Shown here piece after piece: positions 1 through 7,735 of a DNA stretch of 23,883 nucleotides (positions are counted from its first letter, which is position 1; the number at the start of each line of letters is the position of its first letter). The notes beneath the pieces are model-generated. The model saw only the letters and a list, made by a program, of their open reading frames with translations. It had not been told where the DNA came from and did not search any database. Both the position numbers and the translations under genes were made by a program. The DNA is from JABILX01 sp041648305 (lineage in GTDB: Bacteria > Patescibacteriota > Gracilibacteria > UBA1369 > LOWO2-01-FULL-3): assembly GCA_041648305.1 (NCBI GenBank), contig JBAZPI010000012.1, forward strand, positions 1 through 23,883, written 5' to 3'.

Positions 1-2247
1 AAACACAGGGCACTGGACGACTCGATCGCAGCTCAGGAACTTTTCATAAGACTTATTGAAGAAATAAGAAACTTGCCGGCCCCCCTTTTCAAGGAAATAC
101 AAAGCCTGTGCAAAAAATCAAGTTGGGAATTCGCAGAAGTAATAGAAAATATAAAGGCACCGTCCACGACTCAGTCCAAAGCGCCCAAAGCACCCAAAGC
201 GCCTAAAGCTCAAAAGAAAGCCCAGCCCAAGACCCCGGAAACCGAACTCTCGCCAACAGAAACCTCAGCCATCGAAACAATCTCAAAAGCAAAAACCTCA
301 CAACTCATAGAACTGCCTCACTACGACGAAGCCTTGATACAAGCCCTCGCGGATGAAGCGGACAAAGCGGCCGGCGCGACCGGCACCAGAACAGAAGCAA
401 AAAGCCGAACCACGATCCTCCTCCCCCACTATCTATTCAAATCGCTCAACCACCCGAACAAAGTCGGCCTCATCGAAAACTACGTCTCGAAAAACCGCCT
501 GGAAAACTTCAAACAAAAATCGTCATTCAAAACCCCTGAAATCACGGCCCTGATTAAAGTTCTGATCTGGCTCGAGAAGACCGGCAACGGCCTACTTACA
601 GAGGACCTCGCCTTCTCCCAAGATGAAAGAGAAATAATCCCACACATCCAAGCAAGCCTCGGCCTCGAAGGCAGCCTCAAGCACAACAGCAACCCCAACA
701 ACGAACCCAACCCCAGCGGCAGCCTCGACCCCAGCCCCAGCCTCGACCCCAACCCCAGCCTCGAGCACAACCTCAACCTCGACCACGAACCATTTATCAA
801 GAGAGCGATAGAAATCGAGCAAACCGAAAAAGTGATAATTTCCGAGCACGCATACCTGCCAAGACCAAACACAGAACACCTGATCATCGTGGACTGCAAA
901 GCGTTCATCCACTCGCTCCAAAGCAGAAACGGCCAGTCAACAAGCCTAAAATCCGCCTCACGCCCAATCCAAAGCCTCATCACTCTACTCAAAGACAAAG
1001 CCAGCCAAGAAGATATAAAAATACTCACCGAAATTTCAGAGCGCCTTCAAATTCTCTTCGGAATAATAGAAACCACTCTCGAGCGCAACACGGACAGTAC
1101 TTCGCCATTCCCACAGCCACTGGAAATAACGCCGATGGAAACCTCGTCAGCGAATTGGCAAAAACTCAAAGACCTCTCACATAGCCTAATTTCGACCTCG
1201 CAAAACCTCGCCAACATCGTCACGGAAGAAACAGCCCCATACCTGAAACAATGGAAAGAAGTCCTCAAAACACTCTTGAGCCTTTTTGCCGAAACAGATC
1301 TGGACCACTTCCACGTCTGGATCCAAAAAAACAGAGACGAAGAAGTTGTCACAAGAAAAATCCCAATTTCGCTCGTAGAATACTTCAAGAAAATCAAAGA
1401 TTCCGCGAAACGCTTCACGATCATCGACAAAAGTCTCGATGCAGGCGACGATGGAGCGCTCCTCCGAGCCATACTCGGGATTTCGGACAAAACGCCACTC
1501 GTCAAAATCAAGCCAAACAAAAAAATTCTCGAAAACTCGCAAATAAATTTAGTGGAAGACATCTCGGGCCAGCCTCAAGAAAACCTCAGACAGACTCTGG
1601 ACTTTATCCACCACTTCATAACCCGGGAAAAAGGCCGCAACATCTTCATATTCAACTCGATAATGAAGCTCGAACAAGCCCAAATGATCCTGGCGCCAAA
1701 ACTCAAAAAAGAAGGCTTCACGCTTCTGGCGCAAAGAGGTTCGGGAGGCCTTGGCAAAATTCTCGAACTATATAAAGCATCCCCTGAAACAACTTCGATC
1801 CTGCTAACTCCAAATGTATGGAACGCGCTGAACCTGCCTGCTGCGAACCTGCCCGCCACCGAGTCCGCCACCGAGCCCGCCACCGATCAGGATTTTAAAA
1901 ATATCGTAATTCACGCAATCCCGTTTGATCCGCCAAGCGACCAATACCTAATAGCCCTTAGCAAAAACTTTCCGGATCCATGGAACGAATTCACACTGCC
2001 TTCAGCGGTTCTCGCGCTAAAAAAAATGATAAGCAAATTTTTCTCGGCCGCCTCACGCGCTCCGGGCATTTCACGCGCTCCGGGCGCCTCACACGCTCCA
2101 GGCATTTCACACGCTCCGGGCGCTTCGAGCCACGTAATTATCCTGGACTCAAGAATAATCCAAAAATCATACTCTTCTACTTTTCAATCCGCTTTAGAAG
2201 ACTTTGTAAAACCCGAGTCAGCAACACTTGCACAGCTACTGAAGTAA
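1..2247 (+). CDS. DnaQ exonuclease / DinG-type helicase-like protein, 5' truncated, helicase motifs degenerate
   Basis: The frame is open from base 1, so the start lies outside the window (a TTG at 73 is internal). The first codons read HRALDD, which fits ExoIII motif of a DnaQ-family 3'-5' exonuclease. The rest aligns by eye with the DinG (XPD-like) part of exonuclease-DinG fusions: IKVLIWLEKTGNG near 555-590, EKVIISEHAYL near 825-860, NVWNALNLP near 1813-1840 and IPFDPPSDQYL near 1918-1950. The catalytic motifs look lost. I find no GxGK(S/T) Walker A, the DEAH position reads DCKA (892-903), and the motif VI region (FTLPSAVLALKKMISKFF, about 1989-2042) lacks the Q..GR..R residues. No Fe-S cysteine set is visible. 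Low-complexity linkers lie at about 175-235 (APK repeats), 690-785 (SLDPNP-type) and 2053-2124. A structural or regulatory role is possible; function is inferred. Confidence 0.75.
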   Translation, partial: KHRALDDSIAAQELFIRLIEEIRNLPAPLFKEIQSLCKKSSWEFAEVIENIKAPSTTQSKAPKAPKAPKAQKKAQPKTPETELSPTETSAIETISKAKTSQLIELPHYDEALIQALADEADKAAGATGTRTEAKSRTTILLPHYLFKSLNHPNKVGLIENYVSKNRLENFKQKSSFKTPEITALIKVLIWLEKTGNGLLTEDLAFSQDEREIIPHIQASLGLEGSLKHNSNPNNEPNPSGSLDPSPSLDPNPSLEHNLNLDHEPFIKRAIEIEQTEKVIISEHAYLPRPNTEHLIIVDCKAFIHSLQSRNGQSTSLKSASRPIQSLITLLKDKASQEDIKILTEISERLQILFGIIETTLERNTDSTSPFPQPLEITPMETSSANWQKLKDLSHSLISTSQNLANIVTEETAPYLKQWKEVLKTLLSLFAETDLDHFHVWIQKNRDEEVVTRKIPISLVEYFKKIKDSAKRFTIIDKSLDAGDDGALLRAILGISDKTPLVKIKPNKKILENSQINLVEDISGQPQENLRQTLDFIHHFITREKGRNIFIFNSIMKLEQAQMILAPKLKKEGFTLLAQRGSGGLGKILELYKASPETTSILLTPNVWNALNLPAANLPATESATEPATDQDFKNIVIHAIPFDPPSDQYLIALSKNFPDPWNEFTLPSAVLALKKMISKFFSAASRAPGISRAPGASHAPGISHAPGASSHVIILDSRIIQKSYSSTFQSALEDFVKPESATLAQLLK
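2053..2124 (+). repeat. 18-bp tandem repeat x4 in coding sequence
   Basis: Four consecutive 18-bp units (starts 2053, 2071, 2089, 2107) with the form TCACGCGCTCCGGGCATT and small changes. They encode the hexapeptide S-(R/H)-A-P-G-(I/A) four times in a linker just before the last conserved strand of the DinG-like domain. Units 1/3 and 2/4 are most alike at their ends, which suggests an 18-bp duplication followed by a 36-bp duplication. Confidence 0.9.
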
Positions 2248-2400
2248 CCCCCGAAATAACAGCCACAACATCCTCACGACTCATAGTTGCCGACACATCA
2301 ACTTTCATTTTCAAAGAAGATAGATCTATCTCGACCCCTTCAACGCGAAAAATTTCAACATTTTTTTTTCCACTTCCCTTCATACACGAGCAAAATACCC

Positions 2401-2460
2401 GAACTTTCAGGAACTTTCCAGGAACTTCCTATTCAAATACAGTAAAAAGTCTTGTAGAAT
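2401..2460 (+). promoter_or_regulatory. Candidate lemA promoter with phased GAACTT repeats
   Basis: TTCAAA (2432-2437) and TAGAAT (2455-2460) are separated by 17 bp and lie about 50 nt before the lemA ATG. Immediately upstream are three copies of GAACTT at 2401, 2411 and 2422, so spaced 10 and 11 bp apart, close to one helical turn. That spacing is what a protein bound to one face of the DNA next to the -35 box would need. The rest of the 2248-2509 gap shows nothing else I can name. Confidence 0.4.
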
Positions 2461-2509
2461 AGCTCGCGGTGAATCGCAGTGAACCTTTATATATCTAACC
2501 AAACCAAAA

Positions 2510-3292
2510 ATGTACGTAATTCTAGCCATAATACTCGTCGTAGTAGTATTTGTTGTCTACTTATACAACAACCTGGTAACGCTTCGAAATAAGGTTAAAG
2601 AAGCATGGGCTGACATCGAGACTCAGCTCAAACGCCGATACGATCTTATCCCGAACATAGTCGAAACCGTAAAAGGCTATGCAAAACACGAAGCCGGCAC
2701 TCTCACGAAAGTTACAGACCTTCGCGCAAAAGCGATGGGAGCACAATCTCTTCAAGAAAAAGCAGAAACTGAAAACATGTTAAGCGAAACTTTGAAAAGT
2801 TTGTTCGCAGTAGCTGAAAATTACCCGGATTTGAAAGCGAACCAGAACTTCCTCGACTTACAGAACACTCTTAAGGAGATTGAAGAACATCTCCAGCTTT
2901 CACGCCGCTATTACAACGGAACAGTTCGCGACTACAATACAAAACTGGAAGTAGTTCCAAACAAATTCATTGCAGGTCCAATGGGCTTCACCCCTAGCGA
3001 ATTCTTCGAGACAAAAGATGAAATAGAAAAGGAAAATGTTAAGGTGAGCTTTGCAGCCGCGCCAGAGGCGCCAACTCCTACAGAAGCCGCGCCAGCGGCT
3101 ACGCCATCAGCAGCAGCAGAACCTGAAGCCGCGCCAGCGGCCGAAGCCCCAGCAGAACCCGAAGCCGCCGCAGAGCCTGAAGCCCCTGCCGAGCAGCCAC
3201 CGCAGGCGCCCGAGGCACCAGCCGAGCCACCTGCCGCTGAGCCTCCAGCTCCAGCCGAACCCGAAGCTCCCGCCGAGCCACCAAAACAATAA
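2510..3292 (+). CDS. lemA: LemA family protein with Pro/Ala/Glu-rich tail
   Basis: Residues 1-20 form a hydrophobic N-terminal membrane segment. They are followed by the LemA core: LRNKVKEAWADIETQLKRRYDLIPN (residues 25-49), then long helices and NYPDLKANQNFLDLQ (104-118), SRRYYNGTVRDYN (131-143) and a C-terminal FF motif near 165. LemA proteins are membrane-anchored helical bundles with the bulk outside the cytoplasm; their biochemical role is poorly defined. The usual length is about 185 residues. Here residues 183-260 add a tail of repeated PEAPAEP-like units, probably an extended linker outside the cell membrane. The next gene, 11 nt downstream, encodes a DUF2207 protein, a common LemA partner, so the two are likely co-transcribed. 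The ATG is the first codon of the hydrophobic segment and has no Shine-Dalgarno sequence. Confidence 0.93.
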   Translation: MYVILAIILVVVVFVVYLYNNLVTLRNKVKEAWADIETQLKRRYDLIPNIVETVKGYAKHEAGTLTKVTDLRAKAMGAQSLQEKAETENMLSETLKSLFAVAENYPDLKANQNFLDLQNTLKEIEEHLQLSRRYYNGTVRDYNTKLEVVPNKFIAGPMGFTPSEFFETKDEIEKENVKVSFAAAPEAPTPTEAAPAATPSAAAEPEAAPAAEAPAEPEAAAEPEAPAEQPPQAPEAPAEPPAAEPPAPAEPEAPAEPPKQ

Positions 3293-3303
3293 CAAAATTT
3301 GCT

Positions 3304-5121
3304 TTGGCAAAAAAACTGACAGTAGCGGTAGTAGCGGTATTTTTTGCGCTTGCACTCGCGCTCGCACCGACCCCGGCATCAACACTCACATCGCAAGCAT
3401 CCGCCGAATACTATCCCCCGGAAAACTGGGAGATTACTGACTTTCATACATCGATTTTTATAAATGACGACGCGACACTACGCGTAACCGAGACCATCCA
3501 AGCGGACTTCACAAACGAGCGCCACCACGGAATAATAAGATCAATCCCCTACAAATACCAAGCGCGATTCGGCACAACAAAAAGCATAAAACTTCGCCTA
3601 ATTGAAGCAGTCGACAGCTCAAACGAACCATGGAAAACTAGCGTTTCAAAAGAAGACGGTTACTACAACATGCGAATAGAAACCCAAGACGGCAGCTACT
3701 TAACCGGCCCCGCAACATTCCACATTACATACGAAGTAGAACGAGCAATGAACTTCTTCACGGAAGAGGACAACAACGGAGCCCCGGAATTCTTCCCACA
3801 CGACGAATTGTACTGGAACATAACCGGCGTTGAATGGGTCGTCCCGATCCGCCAAGCTTCAGCCGAAATTCACTACCCAATCCCGGTAGAAAAACAGAAT
3901 TTGAAATACCTCTGCTACACCGGCCCGTTCGGCTCAATCGACCAAAACTGCAAAATCTCGGTCATGAACGACACAACAGTCGAATTCAAAACAACAAATC
4001 CACTCGCGACATACGAAGGCCTGACCGCCGTCCTCGCTCTCCCGCCAGGCACGATAACGCCTCCAAGCGCGATCACACGCCTCGCCTGGTTTTTCTCGGA
4101 CAATTGGCCGCTGTTCACCCCGATTTTCGTACTGTTTGCGATGTTCCTGCTTTGGTTCTTTAAAGGACGCGACCCGGACATCGGCCGCGACACAGTCATC
4201 CCCCACTACAAACCGCCTCGCGGTCTTAAACCAACCGAGTGCGGCATAATCATAGACGAACGCCTCCACCCGCGTGACATAACCTCTACGATCATCGACC
4301 TCGCGGTCAGAGGATACATCAAAATTGAGGAAACCGAAAAAAAAGGCTTGCTTCACACGAAAACCGATCACAAACTGACTCTGCTTAAAAACTTCGAAAC
4401 TCTTGAAAATGCGCCGGAACTTCTGGATTTCGAACAAAAAGTTTTGAAGGGACTTTTCACAAAAACGAAACAATCCGTCCTTATATCAGACCTCAAAAAC
4501 TCATTCTACACTCACGTCCCAGGCATCAAAAAATCAGTAATGGACAAACTCGTAAAAGACGCCTACTTCCCATCAAGTCCGGCAAAAACAAGAGGCAGAT
4601 ACATGGGCTTCGGCATAGCGATTCTCGTCATAACAATGTATCTCGGAGAATTGTTGTTCGCAGAATACGGCCCGCTGATGATTTTTTCACTCTTGGCTTC
4701 CGCAGGAATAGTCATCGCCTTCGGCTACTTCATGCCGCGCAAAACTCACAAGGGCCGCGAAACATATTACGAACTCAAAGGCCTTTACGAATACATAAAC
4801 ACGGCCGAGAAAGACCGCATGGTATTCCAAGAAAAAGCGAATATTTTCTTCGAGAAACTACTCCCGTACGCGGCAGCCTTCGGCCTGACAAAAAAGTGGA
4901 CAAAGGCATTCGACGGACTTCTCAAAGAACCCCCGCGATGGTACTGCCCCATGCACGGACACGTATTCACATATCTTTATTTTTCAGATCAGCTCGATTC
5001 GATGACCGCATCCGCGGCAAGCAATATGGCGAGCCGCCCCGGCGGCGCCGGAGGTAGCGGATTTGGCGGCGGCGGATTCTCCGGCGGTGGCTTCGGGGGC
5101 GGCGGCGGAAGAGGGATCTAG
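3304..5121 (+). CDS. DUF2207 membrane protein with signal peptide and Gly-rich C-terminus
   Basis: Residues 1-35 are a signal sequence (KK, then a VAVVAVFFALALALAP core). A beta-rich outer domain follows (about 36-260: ITDFHTSIFINDDATLRVTETI, RHHGIIRSIPYKY), which is the DUF2207 (YciQ-type) signature. Membrane segments are at about 268-287, 434-453 and 457-476. Residues 300-430 hold a cytoplasmic region with winged-helix-like TSTIIDLAVRGYIKI. The tail (579-605) is almost pure Gly with Ser/Phe (GFGGGGFSGGGFGGGGG), also typical of this family. DUF2207 proteins often sit beside LemA and are thought to act in the envelope; no reaction is known. The TTG start is 11 nt after lemA and directly precedes the basic end of the signal peptide; no ATG is nearby. 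Confidence 0.9.
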   Translation: MAKKLTVAVVAVFFALALALAPTPASTLTSQASAEYYPPENWEITDFHTSIFINDDATLRVTETIQADFTNERHHGIIRSIPYKYQARFGTTKSIKLRLIEAVDSSNEPWKTSVSKEDGYYNMRIETQDGSYLTGPATFHITYEVERAMNFFTEEDNNGAPEFFPHDELYWNITGVEWVVPIRQASAEIHYPIPVEKQNLKYLCYTGPFGSIDQNCKISVMNDTTVEFKTTNPLATYEGLTAVLALPPGTITPPSAITRLAWFFSDNWPLFTPIFVLFAMFLLWFFKGRDPDIGRDTVIPHYKPPRGLKPTECGIIIDERLHPRDITSTIIDLAVRGYIKIEETEKKGLLHTKTDHKLTLLKNFETLENAPELLDFEQKVLKGLFTKTKQSVLISDLKNSFYTHVPGIKKSVMDKLVKDAYFPSSPAKTRGRYMGFGIAILVITMYLGELLFAEYGPLMIFSLLASAGIVIAFGYFMPRKTHKGRETYYELKGLYEYINTAEKDRMVFQEKANIFFEKLLPYAAAFGLTKKWTKAFDGLLKEPPRWYCPMHGHVFTYLYFSDQLDSMTASAASNMASRPGGAGGSGFGGGGFSGGGFGGGGGRGI

Positions 5122-5123
5122 CA

Positions 5124-5144
5124 GCGACGTGCGCCAAACGTCGC
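5124..5144 (+). other. Hairpin after the DUF2207 gene, at the IS insertion point
   Basis: GCGACGT (5124-5130) and ACGTCGC (5138-5144) are perfect inverted repeats separated by 7 nt, starting 2 nt after the DUF2207 stop codon. The downstream arm coincides with the left copy of the IS target duplication, so the insertion sequence landed at the edge of this hairpin. No T-run follows in the reconstructed empty site, so a rho-independent terminator is not proven. Confidence 0.6.
5137..5144. repeat. Target-site duplication, left copy
   Basis: AACGTCGC directly abuts the left inverted repeat of the insertion sequence and is repeated exactly after the right one at 6074-6081. Perfect identity suggests the insertion is not ancient. 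Confidence 0.9.
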
Positions 5145-6073
5145 GGCGATTAGCAAGTTAAAGGTGGGTTAATGAATAAATTCAAGAAGGTGGGGAAGGT
5201 AAATTTGGCTTGCCTTAGGTTATATTTCAATACGAACTCGCTCACATAATTAAATAAATATTTTTTTGATACTCCGTGATGAATACCATAAAGAATTTTC
5301 TTTTGATTTCCCCAAAAACCTTCTTGTGTGTTTTCATGTATTCCATCTCCTTTCGAATACTCTTCCTCAGAATGATTTAGGGTGAAATGAGTGTATCCCG
5401 AACAGCACAGGCTTCCGTATGCGCTTGCTGTATCGGTCATCACGTACGAATGCTTCTGAACATGTCTTTTGATGTTTCCCTTCAAGGTTTTCTCTGTACG
5501 ATCCTGTATGGGGATGACTATTGCGTGTTGTCCGCGTTGAAGTATTCCTTGAAACATTTGGCTGTTTTTCCCTTTTCCATAATAGGCTTCATCGGTTTCA
5601 ACAACTCCTCTCATCATTAGTTCATAATATGGCTTTATCAACTCTCTGCATTGACCCCTCAACAATGTTAATATCGTCCATGCTTTCTTTTGCCGTATCC
5701 CAAGCCTTTTACCAAGTTCGACGGATGTTATCCCTTTTGTCTGTGAAAGTTCGTACAGGGCTATGAAAAAGTGCCCGATGTCTATCCTGCGTTTGTGCAG
5801 AACTGTTCCGGAAGTATCGCTGAAAATATGTCCGCAGATACACCGGTACTTCTGGAATCCCAATCCGTTCTTGCTGTGTTTTTCAACAGATTCATATGCC
5901 CCGCATCTGGGGCACAGTATTCCGTTCTGCCATCGGATCCTCTGGAAGATTTTAATCGCTGTTTCTTTTGTCTGGATTAGTTTCATCAGTTCAAATATAG
6001 TCATGAGGGGAGGGGTTAATTGATATTTGCTTAATACCAATTTACCTTCCCCACCTTTAATAGACTAATCGCC
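5145..6073 (-). mobile_element. Complete IS1595-family insertion sequence with 8-bp target duplication
   Basis: The left end reads GGCGATTAG, 4 nt, TTAAAGGTGGG (5145-5168). The right end, read inwards on the other strand from 6073, is GGCGATTAG, 4 different nt, TTAAAGGTGGG. These are terminal inverted repeats of about 24 bp. Direct repeats AACGTCGC flank them exactly (5137-5144 and 6074-6081). An 8-bp duplication is the rule for the IS1595 family. The element is 929 bp with one transposase gene. A second copy of the subterminal sequence AAGGTGGGGAAGGTAAATT lies inside the left end (from 5187) and matches the right end (6037-6057, inverted), so the left end may have two transposase-binding sites. 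Confidence 0.93.
5150..6004 (-). CDS. IS1595-family (ISXO2-like) transposase
   Basis: This DDE transposase fills almost the whole element. Residues 1-28 (MTIFELMKLIQTKETAIKIF) are the usual N-terminus. A zinc ribbon follows: C31PRC34 and C55-x-C57. Residues 75-120 form a helix-turn-helix-like region (SVELGKRLGIRQKKAWTIL). Acidic catalytic candidates are D138 in ETDEAYYG, D191 in VMTDTASAY and E228 in NTQEGFWG, with H211 in LNHSEEEY typical of this superfamily. Length (284 aa) is normal and the frame is intact, so it may be active. I chose the ATG at 6004; a TTG at 6040 would add 12 residues but gives a less typical N-terminus. The C-terminus overlaps the left inverted repeat. Confidence 0.93.
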   Translation of the reverse strand: MTIFELMKLIQTKETAIKIFQRIRWQNGILCPRCGAYESVEKHSKNGLGFQKYRCICGHIFSDTSGTVLHKRRIDIGHFFIALYELSQTKGITSVELGKRLGIRQKKAWTILTLLRGQCRELIKPYYELMMRGVVETDEAYYGKGKNSQMFQGILQRGQHAIVIPIQDRTEKTLKGNIKRHVQKHSYVMTDTASAYGSLCCSGYTHFTLNHSEEEYSKGDGIHENTQEGFWGNQKKILYGIHHGVSKKYLFNYVSEFVLKYNLRQAKFTFPTFLNLFINPPLTC

Positions 6074-6081
6074 AACGTCGC
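6074..6081. repeat. Target-site duplication, right copy
   Basis: AACGTCGC immediately after the right inverted repeat; pairs with the copy at 5137-5144. Confidence 0.9.
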
Positions 6082-6110
6082 CCACCAGACTTCCCCAGCC
6101 CCAAAACGGA

Positions 6111-6139
6111 TTGAAAAAACCGTCTTTTTGCTGTACAAT
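6111..6139 (+). promoter_or_regulatory. Promoter of the thioredoxin-domain gene (leaderless geometry)
   Basis: TTGAAA (6111-6116), 17 bp, TACAAT (6134-6139). The ATG at 6146 begins 7 nt after the last base of the -10 box, where transcription would be expected to start, so the mRNA should have little or no 5' leader. Confidence 0.6.
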
Positions 6140-6145
6140 CACAAG

Positions 6146-7693
6146 ATGGCAGAAAACAATGAACAAATCCCGGCGTCCCCGATCCCAGCATCCCCGAAAT
6201 ATCGGGACAGAGAAGACGCAACTGCGCACGCACGCAGAGAGCTTGAAAGCGTTAGTTCTAACATAGGAAAAATCAGCGACGATCACTCGGAGCTTTCAAT
6301 TGCGAATTTTGACACCTTAATCACCAACAATAAAAAGATCGTGATATTGGATGTGAATGCAGAATGGTGCAAACCATGTATTGCGTTTGCAAAGGTTTTA
6401 AATGAATTGACTGCGCTTTTTCCCGACGATATAGAAGTTGTTAAACTCACTACGGACAAAAATCCTGAAGCAGAAGATCTAACGATTAAATTAGAGGGAA
6501 AAGGTTATTCACCAGGAACACACGCCTTACCAACCGTCGTTTGCTTCAAAGACGGTAAACTGCAAAAAGAAATAAATGGAACACCGCAGATGATTGATTT
6601 TTTAACACTCCTCAAATCCCAAGGATTAAAAATGCCTCCGCAAAAACGTAAGGCAGCCCTCTTAATTACAGCAAAATATTATCCAAACAATATATTTGAG
6701 CAAATACAAGAAATTGAACCGGAATACCAACGCGAGTGCTTGCTTGTTGTAGCAGAAAAATATTCACTCTATACCCTCTCTATCCTTTCAGATAATTACG
6801 ATAAATATAAAAACCTGCCATTCCTTAAAGAAATTATCCGAAAAGCCGTGGAAACCGCCATTAAAACAGAGAGGGGGGGAGAAGAAGTGTTAAGAAACTA
6901 CACCCATCTTTTTGCAGGAGAAGAATATGCAATGGATGTTTTATCATCTATTGCTAATGAATCGCCCGCTATTTTCGTAGAATTATACTACTCTACGATA
7001 AAGAAAAATCTCCCATCCAATAAAATTCCTGCCGCAAACGATCTGTTTGAAAAATGCGTATTTAATCTTGTAGATAACAATCGAGAAGCATTTATGAGAA
7101 ACGCCCACACTATCATTGACCATCAGTTTAGTAACGGCGGGCAGGGATATGGCATCACTTTGTTAGATGACCTTATAGACCGGGACCCTGCGGATGGCTT
7201 AATAGCCCCAGAACAGTACGAACATTTGGAAGACGCGGAAAAGCGGTTGAAAAACGCGCTTGAAAGAACTTTGGTAACAAAGCCGGATATGATTTTCGAG
7301 TATCAGTACGCTATTTTTGATGATGTTCATATCATCAAAGACCCCAAATATGAAGAACGAATTATCAAAGCCGCCACGCGAAAAGTACCAAGCGTAGCGT
7401 TAGAAAAATGCTACTATTTTGATGAGAAACCATATTATCTACCTGTTGTGAAGATTGCAGTAGAAGAACTTGAAAAACAGGCGCCACAGGCTTTGTTTGA
7501 TCACATGGATGTTCTCACGATGAATGTTCTCACGAAAGTATTGGGTGAAAAACGTCTACAGCGTCTTCTCAGTACGCAATGCAAAGCTTTCCCGGATTTA
7601 TGCCTACGAGAAGAACCTTATATTTCCGATTTACCGTACGGGGACAAACTTCTTGAAGATGCCAAAAAAAGTCCGAAAAGGAGTCCGAAGTGA
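6146..7693 (+). CDS. Thioredoxin-domain protein with long helical C-terminal region
   Basis: Residues 50-160 form a thioredoxin fold: KKIVILDVNAEWCKPC (active site W74-C-K-P-C78), VVKLTTDKNP, and the cis-proline loop HALPT with P129. The active site is WCKPC in place of the classical WCGPC, so the redox potential may differ. Residues 165-515 are predicted almost entirely helical, with repeated blocks such as ALLITAKYYPNNIFEQI and LLVVAEKYSLYTLSIL, which suggests an alpha-solenoid scaffold; I do not recognise the family. There is no signal peptide, so it should be cytoplasmic. The end is basic (KKSPKRSPK). The + strand is G-rich relative to C here (16 G, 10 C in 7441-7500), unlike neighbouring genes, which hints at later acquisition. 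ATG 6146 is preferred to an upstream TTG (6128) because of the promoter position. Confidence 0.85.
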   Translation: MAENNEQIPASPIPASPKYRDREDATAHARRELESVSSNIGKISDDHSELSIANFDTLITNNKKIVILDVNAEWCKPCIAFAKVLNELTALFPDDIEVVKLTTDKNPEAEDLTIKLEGKGYSPGTHALPTVVCFKDGKLQKEINGTPQMIDFLTLLKSQGLKMPPQKRKAALLITAKYYPNNIFEQIQEIEPEYQRECLLVVAEKYSLYTLSILSDNYDKYKNLPFLKEIIRKAVETAIKTERGGEEVLRNYTHLFAGEEYAMDVLSSIANESPAIFVELYYSTIKKNLPSNKIPAANDLFEKCVFNLVDNNREAFMRNAHTIIDHQFSNGGQGYGITLLDDLIDRDPADGLIAPEQYEHLEDAEKRLKNALERTLVTKPDMIFEYQYAIFDDVHIIKDPKYEERIIKAATRKVPSVALEKCYYFDEKPYYLPVVKIAVEELEKQAPQALFDHMDVLTMNVLTKVLGEKRLQRLLSTQCKAFPDLCLREEPYISDLPYGDKLLEDAKKSPKRSPK

Positions 7694-7701
7694 CCACTCC
7701 T

Positions 7702-7725
7702 AAAATCGCAGCATTACGCGTTTTT
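7702..7725. terminator. Weak bidirectional terminator-like hairpin
   Basis: AAAAT-CGC, 8-nt loop, GCG-TTTTT lies between the convergent thioredoxin gene and uvrB. The GC part of the stem is only 3 bp, but A-run and T-run flank it on both sides, so it could end transcripts from either direction. Confidence 0.35.
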
Positions 7726-7735
7726 CAGAGGTTTC

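Noticed and set aside
1980..2462. 160-codon frame overlapping the end of the DinG-like gene
   Set aside because: Its sequence (GRLTRSGHFTRSGRL...) is the 18-bp repeat read in another frame; it is a shadow.
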